A DNA stretch of 64,000 nt from an uncultured Marivita sp. (GCF_947488135.1 NZ_CANKYW010000003.1:248001-312000); one strand, 5' to 3'. Positions 35,060-44,511 are shown, numbered from the stretch's first letter. The notes: generated by a model not told the origin, from the sequence alone. Numbers and translations are program-made.

Positions 35060-35913
35060 TGTCTGACCACACTGGCATGGTGGAAAAGCGCGGCGTCGGT
35101 CTTTGGCTGACGCATCTGGGCCTGATCATCGGGGTGTTGTTCATCTTCTTCCCGATCTGGCTGGCCTTCGTCGCCTCCACTGTCACGCAACCCGAAATCG
35201 TCCGCCCGCCGATGCCTCTTCTGCCGGGGGACCAGTTCTTTGAAAACTACGGGCGGGCCCTGACCTCCGGGATCAACGCGCCCGTGGCGCTGATGTTGTT
35301 CAATTCGCTGGTAATGGCGATGGGCATTGCATTGGGCAAGATCGCGATCTCGCTCCTGTCGGCCTTTGCCATCGTCTATTTCCGCTTCCCGCTGCGCAAG
35401 ACGTTCTTCTGGCTGATCTTCCTGACGCTCATGCTGCCGGTCGAGGTGCGGATCGTGCCGACCTACGAGGTGATCGCGAATTTCGGGATGCTCAACTCGT
35501 ACCAGGGCCTGATCCTGCCACTTGTCGCCTCCGCCACGGCAACCTTCCTCTTCCGGCAATTCTTCATGACCGTGCCGGATGAGCTGGCCGAGGCGGCGCG
35601 GGTCGATGGCGCGAAACCGATGCGGTTCTTTGTCGACATCCTTCTGCCCATGAGCCGTACCAATATCGCGGCCCTCTTCGTGATCCTGTTCATCTATGGC
35701 TGGAACCAGTACCTCTGGCCGCTGCTGATCACGACCGACCCCGAGATGAACACCATCGTCATGGGCATCAAACAGATGTTCCCGTCCGGCGACGATACCG
35801 CCGATTGGCCGGTGATCATGGCGACCTCGATCCTGGCGATGGTGCCGCCGGTTCTGGTGGTTGTCGGGATGCAAAGGCTGTTCGTACGCGGACTGGTAGA
35901 GAGCGAGAAATAA
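35059..35913 (+). CDS. ugpE: sn-Glycerol-3-phosphate ABC transporter permease
   Basis: This encodes 284 aa with the six-span permease layout; the EAA loop [36 protein letters not shown] and [45 protein letters not shown] match UgpE. It starts on the last base of the ugpA stop and shares one base with ugpC, so the three are coupled. Confidence 0.95.
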   Translation: MSDHTGMVEKRGVGLWLTHLGLIIGVLFIFFPIWLAFVASTVTQPEIVRPPMPLLPGDQFFENYGRALTSGINAPVALMLFNSLVMAMGIALGKIAISLLSAFAIVYFRFPLRKTFFWLIFLTLMLPVEVRIVPTYEVIANFGMLNSYQGLILPLVASATATFLFRQFFMTVPDELAEAARVDGAKPMRFFVDILLPMSRTNIAALFVILFIYGWNQYLWPLLITTDPEMNTIVMGIKQMFPSGDDTADWPVIMATSILAMVPPVLVVVGMQRLFVRGLVESEK

Positions 35914-36914
35914 TGGCGACCGTCACACTTCGTAACGTCAAAAAATCCTTCGGAAAAACCGATGTCATCCACGGCGTCGATATCGACATCGCGGATGGGG
36001 AATTCATCGTCATCGTCGGCCCTTCGGGCTGTGGCAAGTCGACCCTGCTGCGGATGGTGGCCGGGCTTGAGACCATCACTTCCGGCGAAGTGCAGATCGA
36101 TGGCAAGGTGGTCAACACGATCGAACCGATGGAACGCGACATCGCCATGGTGTTCCAGAACTACGCGCTCTATCCGCATATGTCGGTTTTCGACAACATG
36201 GCCTATGGGCTCAAGATCGCGAAGGTTCCGAAATCCGAAATCGCGGACCGGGTCGCGACGGCAGCCAAGCTCTTGCAGCTGGAGCCCTACCTGCAACGCA
36301 AGCCGCGCGAACTTTCCGGCGGTCAGCGTCAGCGCGTGGCGATGGGGCGTGCGATCGTGCGCAAGCCAGCGGTGTTCCTCTTCGACGAACCGCTCAGCAA
36401 TCTCGATGCCAAACTGCGTGTGCAAATGCGGCTGGAAATCAAGGCTCTACAGCGCGAACTCGGCGTCACTGCGCTTTACGTCACGCATGACCAGGTCGAA
36501 GCGATGACGCTTGCCGACCGCATGGTCGTGATGAATGGCGGTGTCGCGGACCAGATCGGCAAACCGCTCGACGTCTACGCCGATCCGCAAACCGCCTTCG
36601 TCGCCGGCTTCATCGGCTCACCGCCCACCAACTTCCTCGACGGTGGCCTCGTGCCCGGCCTCTCCAACGGTGTCACGCTGGGGATCCGACCCGAGCACAT
36701 CCAGATGGGCGACCCCGGCCGCCTCTCCGCCCATGTCGCCTACACCGAAGCGCTCGGAGCAGAGACCCTGATCCACTGCCGCCTGACCGACGGCAGCCAA
36801 CTTACGGCCCGCCAAGACGCCTCCGTACCCATCCCGGCCGAGGGCCAAAGCATCGGCATCACATGGGAAGACGGCCACGCCATGACCTTCGACGCGAATG
36901 GGCGCAGGCTCTAG
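35913..36914 (+). CDS. ugpC: sn-Glycerol-3-phosphate ABC transporter ATP-binding protein
   Basis: This encodes 333 aa from ATG 35913; the open frame from 35805 lies inside ugpE. Walker [10 protein letters not shown] lies near residue 35, [19 protein letters not shown] and [16 protein letters not shown] follow, and a C-terminal TOBE/MalK-type regulatory domain extends for about 100 residues. It powers UgpAE. Last gene of the ugp operon, followed by a 14-bp hairpin. Confidence 0.95.
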   Translation: MATVTLRNVKKSFGKTDVIHGVDIDIADGEFIVIVGPSGCGKSTLLRMVAGLETITSGEVQIDGKVVNTIEPMERDIAMVFQNYALYPHMSVFDNMAYGLKIAKVPKSEIADRVATAAKLLQLEPYLQRKPRELSGGQRQRVAMGRAIVRKPAVFLFDEPLSNLDAKLRVQMRLEIKALQRELGVTALYVTHDQVEAMTLADRMVVMNGGVADQIGKPLDVYADPQTAFVAGFIGSPPTNFLDGGLVPGLSNGVTLGIRPEHIQMGDPGRLSAHVAYTEALGAETLIHCRLTDGSQLTARQDASVPIPAEGQSIGITWEDGHAMTFDANGRRL

Positions 36915-36932
36915 GCGATGTCGCCGATAAGC

Positions 36933-36966
36933 ACGAAGGGTGCCGCGACCCGGCGGCATCTTTCGT
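36933..36966 (+). terminator. Hairpin terminator after ugpC
   Basis: ACGAAGGGTGCCGC (36933-36946) pairs with GCGGCATCTTTCGT (36953-36966), a 14-bp stem with two G-U pairs and a 6-base loop. Only short T-runs lie within the stem, so ending may need Rho. It also separates ugpC from the convergent tRNA-Cys gene. Confidence 0.65.
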
Positions 36967-36990
36967 GTCTGGAATGGTGAAAAAAGTGAT

Positions 36991-37064
36991 TGGAGGCGAG
37001 TACCGGAATCGAACCGGTGTACACGGATTTGCAATCCGCTGCGTCACCACTCCGCCAACTCGCC
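36991..37064 (-). tRNA. tRNA-Cys (anticodon GCA)
   Basis: The reverse strand folds as a 74-base cloverleaf: acceptor GGCGAGT pairing with ACTCGCC, D arm, anticodon loop TTGCAAA with GCA inside CGGAT/ATCCG stem, T arm ACCGG-TTCGATT-CCGGT, and an encoded CCA end at 36991-36993. The variable loop is short. Single copy in the window. Confidence 0.97.
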
Positions 37065-37226
37065 AGAGTGGAGGTCTGATTAGGCGCTCGGGCGATGCGC
37101 GTCAAGCGGATATCGGATGTGCGGGCCAACACAGGATGTGGCAGTATTTCGCGCGTTCTGCGCATTGCTGAAACCGGTCAGCTATGGCAGAAGTCCTACA
37201 GCGAACTGAACGGATGAGTTTAGCCA

Positions 37227-37880
37227 ATGACTGATTTTGCCGCCCGCCGGATCATGATGGTCGACACACAGGTGCGTCCGTCCGATGTGACCAAGTTTCC
37301 GATCATCGACGCGATGCTGTCCGTTCCGCGGGAGCTTTATGTGCCGCGCGAGCAGACCGAGGCGGCGTATATCAGCGAGAACATCACGATCGCGCCCGGG
37401 CGCGTTTTGCTCGAGCCGCGCACTCTGGCCAAGCTGCTGGACGCGCTCAACGTGTCGGGCGACGAGCTCGTGCTCGATATCGGGGCAGGGTACGGGTATT
37501 CCTCTGCGGTAGTGGCCCGGATGGCCGAGGCGGTGATCGCGGTGGAAGAGGACGAAACCATCGCTGCCGAAGCGCAGGCCATCCTGTCGGACCAGGGCGC
37601 GGACAACGTGGTGATCCATGTCGGACCTCTCACCGAGGGGGCCGCGCAGCACGGGCCCTACGATGCGATTCTCATCGAGGGCGCGGTCGAGCAGGTTCCA
37701 CAGGCGTTGATCGACCAGATCAAGGACGGCGGTCGCATCGGCTGTGTCTTCATGGAAGGCGCTCTGGGTGTTGTCAGAATCGGTCACAAGATCGATGGTG
37801 AGATGTCGTGGCGCTTTGCGTTCAACGCCTCCGCGCCGGTCCTGCCGGGATTCGCGAAAGAAACGGCTTTCGCATTGTAA
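37227..37880 (+). CDS. pcm: Protein-L-isoaspartate O-methyltransferase family protein
   Basis: This encodes 217 aa. The SAM-binding motif [20 protein letters not shown] lies near residue 82, and the preceding [42 protein letters not shown] matches the family's substrate region (isoaspartyl repair of aged proteins). Compared with E. coli Pcm the enzyme is similar in length, but the family also contains proteins of other function in alphaproteobacteria, so the name carries some doubt. It precedes the TolC gene by 53 bases, a pairing that is common in this group. Confidence 0.85.
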   Translation: MTDFAARRIMMVDTQVRPSDVTKFPIIDAMLSVPRELYVPREQTEAAYISENITIAPGRVLLEPRTLAKLLDALNVSGDELVLDIGAGYGYSSAVVARMAEAVIAVEEDETIAAEAQAILSDQGADNVVIHVGPLTEGAAQHGPYDAILIEGAVEQVPQALIDQIKDGGRIGCVFMEGALGVVRIGHKIDGEMSWRFAFNASAPVLPGFAKETAFAL

Positions 37881-37933
37881 GAAACGCGTCGCAAGATAGA
37901 TAAGAACCGAACGGTCTTTTGGGGACAGCAGGC

Positions 37934-39343
37934 ATGGCAAAACGGACAAAACTGGCTGCACTTGCAGTCGCGCTGGGGCTGACCATCACGGCCCCCGTGG
38001 CGCAGGCGGACACACTGGCCGACGCGATGATCGGCGCCTACAACACCAGCGGGCTGCTCGAACAGAACCGTGCGGTTCTGCGCGCCGCCGATGAGGACGT
38101 GGCGCAGGCGATGGCCGGGCTGCGCCCAGTGATTGCGTGGTCGGCTGATGCCACACGCCAGTTCGGCACGACCCGGAGCGCATCGACCAGCAACACGATC
38201 ATCCCGTCCGTTTCGAACACGATCTCTGCCAGCCTGAGTGCGGAACTGACGATCTTCGACAACGGGCAGACCAAGTTTGCCATCGAGACCGCCAAGGAGG
38301 CGGTGCTCGGGACACGCCAGCAGTTGATCAATGTCGAACAGCAGGTGCTCTTGCGGGCGGTCGAAGCCTATCTCGAAGTCCAGCGCGCCATTGAAAACGT
38401 CGGCCTGCGCGAAAACAACGTCCGCCTGATCGCGCAGGAATTGCGCGCGGCGCAGGAACGTTTCGAAGTCGGCGAAGTTACCCGGACCGACACGTCGCTT
38501 GCGGAGGCCCGTCTGGCAGCGGCCCGCAGCCAGTTGGCTGCCGCCGAGGGCGCGCTGACTGTCGCGCGCGAGGAATACCTTGCCGTTGTGGGGCGTCTGC
38601 CGGGGCAACTCGAACCTCTGCGCAGCCTGCCGAACCTTCCTGACACGGTCGAAGCGGCCAAGGCGATCGCGGTGCGGGAACATCCGCAGGTCAAATCGGT
38701 GCAACACCAGGTGGCCGCTGCCGAACTGAACATCCTGCGCGCCGAGGCCGCAATGAAGCCGACGGTGAACCTGACGGGGCGGTTGACTGTTACCGAAGGC
38801 ATCAACTCCGACCGGTTCTCCCGTGGTGGCACAGTGGGTATCGAAGCCGGTGGTCCGATCTACCAGGGCGGTCGTCTGACGTCGCTTGTGCGGCAGGCGA
38901 TGGCGAACCGGGATGCGTCCCGTGGTCAGCTCCTGCAGGTGATCGACCAAATCTCGCAGAACGTCGGCAACGCTTATGCGCAGTTGCGGATCGCACGTGC
39001 GAGCCTCGATTCCACTGATCGGCAGGTGCGCGCTGCGACCGTGGCTTTCCGAGGTGTGCGCGAAGAAGCGGCGCTTGGGGCCCGGACCACGCTGGACGTT
39101 CTGAACGCCGAGCAGGAACTGCTGGACGCCCGGTCGGCGGCGATTTCGGCGGAAGTGGATGAAAACATCGCGGCCTATCGCGTGCTCTCCACCTTGGGTC
39201 GGTTGACCGCGACGAACCTTGGCCTGAACGTGCCGCAGTATGACCCGGTGAGCTACTACAACCTCGTCAAGGACGCGCCGATTCAGAAAAGCAAGCAGGG
39301 CCAGCAACTTGACCGTGTTCTTCAGTCTCTAGGAAAAAACTAA
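37934..39343 (+). CDS. tolC: TolC-family outer-membrane channel protein
   Basis: This encodes 469 aa from ATG 37934 with a signal peptide (residues 1-25, cleaved after AQA). Two TolC repeats are visible with their coiled-coil helices (AAQERFEVGEVTRTDTSLAEARLAAARSQL and later FRGVREEAALGARTTLDVLNAEQELLDARS), the hallmarks of the trimeric periplasmic tunnel. It would complete type I secretion or multidrug efflux with inner-membrane partners encoded elsewhere, since none are nearby. Confidence 0.92.
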   Translation: MAKRTKLAALAVALGLTITAPVAQADTLADAMIGAYNTSGLLEQNRAVLRAADEDVAQAMAGLRPVIAWSADATRQFGTTRSASTSNTIIPSVSNTISASLSAELTIFDNGQTKFAIETAKEAVLGTRQQLINVEQQVLLRAVEAYLEVQRAIENVGLRENNVRLIAQELRAAQERFEVGEVTRTDTSLAEARLAAARSQLAAAEGALTVAREEYLAVVGRLPGQLEPLRSLPNLPDTVEAAKAIAVREHPQVKSVQHQVAAAELNILRAEAAMKPTVNLTGRLTVTEGINSDRFSRGGTVGIEAGGPIYQGGRLTSLVRQAMANRDASRGQLLQVIDQISQNVGNAYAQLRIARASLDSTDRQVRAATVAFRGVREEAALGARTTLDVLNAEQELLDARSAAISAEVDENIAAYRVLSTLGRLTATNLGLNVPQYDPVSYYNLVKDAPIQKSKQGQQLDRVLQSLGKN

Positions 39344-39412
39344 GTTTTTCATCATCTGTTGTGCGAAACGCGCGGCCAAGCTACTCTGCCGCAGAGGTAG
39401 CAGTGGTGAACC

Positions 39413-40618
39413 ATGTCTGATCCCGTGACAAACGTGGAAATCGAGGACGTTCTGTCGTCCATTCGAAAGCTCGTGGCTGAAGAGACACGCGCCACCCCAC
39501 CTGCGGCCAAGCCCAAGGCAGAACGTCCGGGTCGGCTCGTTCTCACGCCCGCGCAGCGGGTGAAGGATGATGATCCGGCACCCAAGGCACCCGTTTCTGA
39601 GCCTGTTCTGCTGACCCAGCCGATATCCAAACCTTCGGAGCCGGTTGGCGAACGTGCCATTGACGAAATTCCGGGCGATGCGCGGTTGGCGGAATTCGGT
39701 CAGGTCGAGGGGGCCTTTCCGGATCTTGATGATTTTGACGAGACCGAACCTGAGACTGCGGTTTCTCCGCAGGAACAGGAGCCGGAAGAAGAAGACATCG
39801 CTGCGCGGGGCAACCTCAGTCGCTTGATCGAACAGGAGGTGGCGTCCGCGCTCGGAATGCACGCGCAGGAACAAACGGTAGGGGAAGAGGATTCCGACGC
39901 GGTGGCCGAAGCTGGAGCCGCCGACGAGACTTGGCTCGATGAGGGCTGGGAAGAGGCCGAGTGGGACGGGCCGGAAGAGCCGGACTATGCCGCTTCTGTG
40001 TCCGACGCGCTGGATGAGATTGAGGCGCTGGATGAAGACGGAACGTCGGATGACGAGATCATTCCAGAGCAGGCGGCCGCATTTGTCTCTGAGGACGTGC
40101 AAGACGATGATGGTGATGCGCCTGCGCCCGAACCCACGGTCGACGCGGAACCATCGCCGCCGCTCACACTGGAAGACAAGGTGGCAGCACTCGGTCGTCT
40201 CGTCGCGCGCGATACAAACGAGTTCGAGGAGGAGCGCGATCGCCCGGATGCGGACGAATTGTCAGCCGCGTCCGAACCGATGGCCTGGCCCGATCCTGCT
40301 CCGTTTGAACACGTGCACGACGACACACCCGAGGTTGGCTCTAACGTCCTGCACGCGCGGAATGCATGGCCCCAGAATCAAGCACCCGAAGAGGTGGCCG
40401 AGGACGCGCCAACCGAAGAGGACGACGCGCAATTGCCGGCTGTCACGACAGACCAGTCCGCGCCGATCGAGATCGATGAAGAGATGCTGCGCGATCTGGT
40501 GGTGGATATCGTCCGCCAAGAGCTTCAAGGCGCGCTCGGGGAACGCATCACGCGCAACGTGCGTAAACTGGTGCGCCGCGAAATCCATCGGATGCTGATC
40601 TCTCAGGACTTCGACTGA
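39413..40618 (+). CDS. PopZ-like (DUF2497-type) cell-pole protein
   Basis: This encodes 401 aa. The first 25 residues (VEIEDVLSSIRKLVAEE) resemble the PopZ N-terminal partner-binding helix (EEILASIRKI in the family). A long acidic, proline-containing region with many D, E, A and S residues follows (about 30-345) and looks disordered. The last 45 residues (LRDLVVDIVRQELQGALGERITRNVRKLVRREIHRML) form amphipathic helices like the PopZ oligomerisation domain, though the usual LVREAVRPML wording differs. PopZ organises the cell pole and chromosome anchoring in Alphaproteobacteria. Function is therefore inferred from layout. Confidence 0.6.
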   Translation: MSDPVTNVEIEDVLSSIRKLVAEETRATPPAAKPKAERPGRLVLTPAQRVKDDDPAPKAPVSEPVLLTQPISKPSEPVGERAIDEIPGDARLAEFGQVEGAFPDLDDFDETEPETAVSPQEQEPEEEDIAARGNLSRLIEQEVASALGMHAQEQTVGEEDSDAVAEAGAADETWLDEGWEEAEWDGPEEPDYAASVSDALDEIEALDEDGTSDDEIIPEQAAAFVSEDVQDDDGDAPAPEPTVDAEPSPPLTLEDKVAALGRLVARDTNEFEEERDRPDADELSAASEPMAWPDPAPFEHVHDDTPEVGSNVLHARNAWPQNQAPEEVAEDAPTEEDDAQLPAVTTDQSAPIEIDEEMLRDLVVDIVRQELQGALGERITRNVRKLVRREIHRMLISQDFD

Positions 40619-40678
40619 TCTTTCGCAACGTGACACAGGCGTGCTGACCTGCGCGCATCAATCTTTGACACGCAAAAG

Positions 40679-40705
40679 AAAACGCGCCCCGAAGAGGCGC
40701 GTTTT
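40679..40705. terminator. Bidirectional terminator
   Basis: AAAACGCGCC (40679-40688) and GGCGCGTTTT (40696-40705) form a perfect 10-bp stem with a 7-base loop. T-runs on both strands let it end both the PopZ-like gene and the convergent DUF6280 gene. Confidence 0.92.
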
Positions 40706-40725
40706 CTGCCAATAGGCTTCGTGAT

Positions 40726-41049
40726 TTAAGCGGCTTCTGCCTGCTGAGCAGCGGCGTTGCGACGCTCACTCTCTTCGCGCGACAGCGCAACAGAGGTGCG
40801 GACACCCTTGCCCACAAATTCCATCAAACCGGCGACCACGCGTTCGTTCGGGTCAATTCCGGCACAGCTCAGAACTTCGCGTCCGTCACGCGACCGCGCC
40901 CAACGCGCGATTTGTTCTGGTCCGTTTCCATACTTCTTGTCGTCTGCGATTGCATCGTCCAAAGCGGCAAGAACCACGGCAGCAAACAGCTTGCGCGCGC
41001 GATTACCTTGCTCGGCGTTGAAGGCGGTACCGTCAACGAAATCTTTCAT
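40726..41049 (-). CDS. DUF6280-like conserved protein
   Basis: This encodes 107 aa from ATG 41049 with an AGGACGG site; the in-frame ORF starting at 41181 adds 44 residues without a ribosome site. The sequence (MKDFVDGTAFNAEQGNRARKLFAAVVLAALDDAIADDKKYGNGPEQIARWARSRDGREVLSCAGIDP) is helical and lacks membrane spans. It resembles a small conserved Rhodobacterales family of unknown function that I recall as DUF6280. It is divergent from efp across a 215-base AT-richer region. Confidence 0.72.
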   Translation of the reverse strand: MKDFVDGTAFNAEQGNRARKLFAAVVLAALDDAIADDKKYGNGPEQIARWARSRDGREVLSCAGIDPNERVVAGLMEFVGKGVRTSVALSREESERRNAAAQQAEAA

Positions 41050-41182
41050 GATCCGTCCTGTGATTATTGGTCTTGTGTTTTCCGGCGTGAAGCTTCTTAT
41101 GGCGTATTCCAGTCGATTCGGATACCCTATATTTGCATACCTTTTATGCACAAAGCGCATGGCTTTCTGCGGGTGCAACACG

Positions 41183-41221
41183 ATATCTGGTTGTCTGGAC
41201 AGCCTCTCATAGGCCAGATAT
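41183..41221 (+). promoter_or_regulatory. Structured leader before efp
   Basis: ATATCTGG (41183-41190) pairs perfectly with CCAGATAT (41214-41221), and inside it CCT (41203-41205) pairs with AGG (41211-41213) beyond a 12-base bulge. It ends 43 bases before the efp ATG and could be a 5' leader element or simply a stable stem. The rest of the 215-base region between DUF6280 and efp is AT-richer and shows no other feature I can name. Confidence 0.3.
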
Positions 41222-41264
41222 AGGACCGGTCACAAATCCATCAACCTTTTGCCAAAGTTTTGCC

Positions 41265-41828
41265 ATGCCAAAGATCAACGGAAACGAGATTCGCCCCGGT
41301 AACGTGCTGGAGCATAATGACGGCCTCTGGGCTGCGGTCAAAGTCGACCATGTAAAACCCGGCAAGGGCGGAGCGTTTGCCCAGGTCGAGATGAAAAACC
41401 TGCGCAACGGGTCCAAGCTCAACGAACGTTTCCGCTCTGCCGACAAGGTCGAGCGCGTGCGTCTCGAGCAGAAGGACATGCAGTTTCTTTATGAGACCGA
41501 CGGAATGCTCGTGTTCATGGACACCGAAACCTACGATCAGGTCGAACTGCCCGCCGACATCCTTGGCGAACGCCGCCCCTTCCTCCAGGACGGCATGACC
41601 ATCGTCGTGGAATTCCACGAGTCCGAGGCACTGAACGCGACGCTGCCGCAAAAGGCAACGTGCAAGATTGAAGAGACCGAACCGGTAGTCAAAGGCCAGA
41701 CCGCGGCCAACAGCTTCAAACCTGCGATCCTCGACAACGGGGTTAAGGTCATGGTGCCGCCCTTCGTCGGGCAGGACGAAATGATCGTCGTGAACACCGA
41801 AACGATGGAATATTCCGAGCGCGCCTGA
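41265..41828 (+). CDS. efp: Translation elongation factor P
   Basis: This encodes 187 aa from ATG 41265. The three beta domains are recognisable: the N-terminal [49 protein letters not shown] with K34 in the PGKGG loop (the residue modified in many species), the OB domain with [29 protein letters not shown], and a final [28 protein letters not shown]. It relieves ribosomes stalled on proline runs. Single-gene transcript with its own terminator. Confidence 0.96.
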   Translation: MPKINGNEIRPGNVLEHNDGLWAAVKVDHVKPGKGGAFAQVEMKNLRNGSKLNERFRSADKVERVRLEQKDMQFLYETDGMLVFMDTETYDQVELPADILGERRPFLQDGMTIVVEFHESEALNATLPQKATCKIEETEPVVKGQTAANSFKPAILDNGVKVMVPPFVGQDEMIVVNTETMEYSERA

Positions 41829-41880
41829 TCTCGGGACCCGTGCGCACATCCCCCGAAACCGCCGGGGGTCCAACATACGA

Positions 41881-41911
41881 AAAGGCCTCCGGCATCTGCT
41901 AGGAGGCCTTT
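41881..41911 (+). terminator. Terminator of efp overlapping the next ribosome site
   Basis: AAAGGCCTCC (41881-41890) and GGAGGCCTTT (41902-41911) form a perfect 10-bp stem with an 11-base loop, ending in TTTTT. Its 3' arm contains GGAGG (41902-41906), placed 8 bases before ATG 41915, so the same bases act as terminator stem and as ribosome site of the GNAT gene. Confidence 0.88.
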
Positions 41912-41914
41912 TTG

Positions 41915-42376
41915 ATGGACATCGTCGAACCACACCCCTCTCGTGTTATTTCATTGTTCCGAGCGCTGCACACTTTCCATGCGGAATTGTCGCCCGGGAT
42001 GTATCACTGCGACGGAACCGACGCGGACTACCAGACAATCCTTGAAAACATCTGCGCCGGTGGAGGGCGTATCTTCGCGCATGATGACGGTTGGGGCTTG
42101 GTGTCCTATGTCCTTGCACGACCCGATGTTTTGCCACGCACCGCCATGCGCTGTGAAAGGCGTCTCTTGGTGATCGAGCATTTCTATGTCGCCCCCGTTG
42201 TCCGTGGCATGGGGTTGGGTCGGCAACTGATCGCGCGCGTCGAGGACTGGGTGCGGGATCTGGGTCTCGACGGATGGCATCTGACGCACCACGCCAGCAA
42301 TTCCGACGCAGAACGTTTTTACCGCTCTGTTGGAGCCGAACCTAAGATCAGTGTCAGCGTCAAATCGGTCGTCTGA
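41915..42376 (+). CDS. GNAT family N-acetyltransferase
   Basis: This encodes 153 aa. The acetyl-CoA-binding motif A is clear in IEHFYVAPVVRGMGLGRQLIARVEDWVRDLG, with R/Q-x-x-G-x-G/A (RGMGLG). The preceding strand and the ending SNSDAERFYRSVGAEPK match the fold. Acceptor unknown. The ribosome site lies inside the efp terminator stem; a TTG three bases upstream could also serve as start. Confidence 0.82.
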   Translation: MDIVEPHPSRVISLFRALHTFHAELSPGMYHCDGTDADYQTILENICAGGGRIFAHDDGWGLVSYVLARPDVLPRTAMRCERRLLVIEHFYVAPVVRGMGLGRQLIARVEDWVRDLGLDGWHLTHHASNSDAERFYRSVGAEPKISVSVKSVV

Positions 42377-42382
42377 GACAGG

Positions 42383-43117
42383 CTAGACCGGATACCTGAC
42401 AACCGCGTCGCCCGCCGCCAAATCGCCGGTGGCGCGGTCAAACCGCAGATAGGCAAGGCCCTTGCCGCCCGCCTGCGTATAGAGCGTCCCGGCTGGTTTG
42501 CCATCTACCAGAATTTCCGTCCCCACGGGGACAGGAGAACTCACACGGACCTGCGCCAAACCCTTGCGCAGTTCGGTCTTGTGCTTCATCCGCGCCGTGA
42601 CTTCCTGCCCAACATAGCAGCCCTTGCGGAAATCCACGCCGTTCAACCGCTCGAACCCCATTTCGAGAATGAAACTGTCCGGCGTCAGTTCGACACCACT
42701 TTCCGGCACGATGGCCTCCACGCGCAGCGCGTCCCAATCGACGTCCTGATCTCCCGGTTGTCCATCGTAGCCGCGCCAGCCCAAAGTCGGATCGCGCGGA
42801 TCGGCAAAGGCACCGTCGGGGATATCGCCGAGCCCACGCGTGACGGTGCGATCGGTGTCTTCGATCTCTACGGCAGAGCGCAGTTTATACATCATGAGCG
42901 CCTGCTTCAGTCCGCCCGCCAAGGGCGTGGCCACGTCCAGGAGAGTGTCTGTCCCCATGGGGACAAGAAAGAAATCAGCGCGATACTTGCCCTGCGGCGT
43001 GAGCATGGCGGTGTAGACAAGCCCCTGATCGAGTCGCTCGACATCGTTGGTGACAAGCCCTTGCAGGAAGTGCCGCGCGTCCGCTCCGCTGATCCTCAGA
43101 ACCGTTCGATCCGTCAT
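42383..43117 (-). CDS. ygfZ: YgfZ/GcvT-like folate-dependent Fe-S protein factor
   Basis: This encodes 244 aa. The family motif KGCYVGQEVTARM near residue 170 (with the conserved Cys) and the opening DRTVLRISGADARHFLQGLVTNDVERLDQ identify the YgfZ/CAF17 group, which binds tetrahydrofolate and helps repair or assemble certain [4Fe-4S] enzymes. Length is that of the short alphaproteobacterial form. It lies 59 bases after the DoxX gene of the bufferin operon and on the same strand; no terminator is seen between them. Confidence 0.9.
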   Translation of the reverse strand: MTDRTVLRISGADARHFLQGLVTNDVERLDQGLVYTAMLTPQGKYRADFFLVPMGTDTLLDVATPLAGGLKQALMMYKLRSAVEIEDTDRTVTRGLGDIPDGAFADPRDPTLGWRGYDGQPGDQDVDWDALRVEAIVPESGVELTPDSFILEMGFERLNGVDFRKGCYVGQEVTARMKHKTELRKGLAQVRVSSPVPVGTEILVDGKPAGTLYTQAGGKGLAYLRFDRATGDLAAGDAVVRYPV

Positions 43118-43176
43118 GTCGCCCCCTGACTGTGTTCCCGCCAGAGATAACGGTCATGTGCCGGGGTACAAGGGGG

Positions 43177-43749
43177 TTACACCGTGGCCGGATCACCCAA
43201 GACCTGCCGCGACAGGATCCGGTCGAGCGACAACGCGCCTGCGCCTTTGATGACAAGGGTGATCAGGATCAGCATCCAGAACGCCCGCTGGTCGAGGATC
43301 GCGCTGTCCGGGATCCGGTCGAACCATGCTCCAAGCGTTTCGGCGTGGGCGATGCCGCCGTGACCGTAGAGGTCGGTCAGGGATTGCACCACGACGAAGC
43401 CGATCATTCCCAAGGCGGCCAAGCGGGTGAAGAGGCCGATCACGATCAGCAGCGGCAGGATGAATTCCGCCCAGGTTCCCGCGACGACAACGGCCCAGTG
43501 GAAAACACCCAGTTGCGACACGTCGTAGACAACAGCTTCCATCTGGCGGGGGAAGATCTGCGCATAGGCCCCGGTCGAGGGCACGAAGATGCCCGTAATC
43601 CCGTCGCCAAGCTTGGTCATGGCCGAAGACCAGAAATAGACCAGCAGCGTTGCGGCAAAGACGAAACGGGCCAGCAGCGGAACAAGGCCCGAAAGCGATC
43701 TCTCGATCGTCGAGAATACCGAAGAATGAAGGAAAACGAGACGGTCCAT
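43177..43749 (-). CDS. bufD: DoxX-family membrane protein of the bufferin operon
   Basis: This encodes 190 aa with four hydrophobic spans (LLARFVFAATLLVYFWSS, FHWAVVVAGTWAEFILPLLIVIGLF, LAALGMIGFVVVQSL, AFWMLILITLVIKGAG), the DoxX layout. DoxX proteins regularly accompany DUF692/DUF2063 genes in bufferin-type operons, where one is called BufD; its job in maturation or export is not settled. ATG 43749 has a GGAAAG site, and the gene follows bufC after 27 bases. Confidence 0.82.
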   Translation of the reverse strand: MDRLVFLHSSVFSTIERSLSGLVPLLARFVFAATLLVYFWSSAMTKLGDGITGIFVPSTGAYAQIFPRQMEAVVYDVSQLGVFHWAVVVAGTWAEFILPLLIVIGLFTRLAALGMIGFVVVQSLTDLYGHGGIAHAETLGAWFDRIPDSAILDQRAFWMLILITLVIKGAGALSLDRILSRQVLGDPATV

Positions 43750-43776
43750 GATGTGATCTTTCCGGTTAACGATTTG

Positions 43777-44511
43777 TTAATAATTCAGCGCGGTTATGGC
43801 GTTTCGCGAAAGAAGAACGTTCAGAAGCATCGCAAGGTCGAACCGGTCATCCGCCGTTTCGATGGCGGACCCGAACGGCGTCTGGGATTGCAGCGCGATC
43901 ACCACATCCGCAGCAGCCGCCCCGAGGATGACCGGCTCCGGGTCGTACTCGGACCGCAGGATCAGCACGTCCTCGCCGTTGCCGGTTGGTTTGGGACCTT
44001 GGCGCAGCGTGTAATGCCAGATCGACCCGATGGGCCATTTCGAGCGAACAAGGATCATCGATGGAGCGAAACCGAACCGCGAGTTCAAAAGCGTGTTTTC
44101 GTCAAGCGCCTGCAAGTCGGCCGGGTCGATCCCGGCGCTGTCCGCCGCGTGATAGCTTTGGCGCATGGCCACGTCGATCCGTGCGACATCGGCAAGATAG
44201 GGCAGGGGGGCAAGCTGTTCGACCGTTGCGAGGAAATCGGGAAACTCCGCGCCGTAATGCATCATCAGGGGCGAGCCTGGCGGCGATTGCCGCAGAAAGG
44301 CGCGGGCAAGGTGATCGAAATTCTCGCGCCCGATCAGACCGACGATGGACGGGAAGCCTTCGGCCAGAGCCTCTCGAAGGGACACGGTGACATTGTTGCG
44401 ATAGACGCCGTAGCGCCGTCCCGCGGGTCGGTTCTGACCGTCCGTGAGGCCCGCAGGGATCGGGGCGGTCGGGCTCAGAAGCCCCGCGTGAAAGGCGCTC
44501 TGGTCGGTCAC
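43777..44511 (-). CDS. bufC: DUF2063 partner protein of the MNIO enzyme
   Basis: This encodes 244 aa from GTG 44511, overlapping the bufB stop by 4 bases; the open frame to 44592 is inside bufB. The N-terminal [58 protein letters not shown] is the DUF2063 helical domain, followed by a beta-rich region. DUF2063 proteins are the RRE-like or scaffold partners of DUF692 (MNIO) enzymes and probably bring the precursor peptide to the active site. Confidence 0.88.
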   Translation of the reverse strand: MTDQSAFHAGLLSPTAPIPAGLTDGQNRPAGRRYGVYRNNVTVSLREALAEGFPSIVGLIGRENFDHLARAFLRQSPPGSPLMMHYGAEFPDFLATVEQLAPLPYLADVARIDVAMRQSYHAADSAGIDPADLQALDENTLLNSRFGFAPSMILVRSKWPIGSIWHYTLRQGPKPTGNGEDVLILRSEYDPEPVILGAAAADVVIALQSQTPFGSAIETADDRFDLAMLLNVLLSRNAITALNY

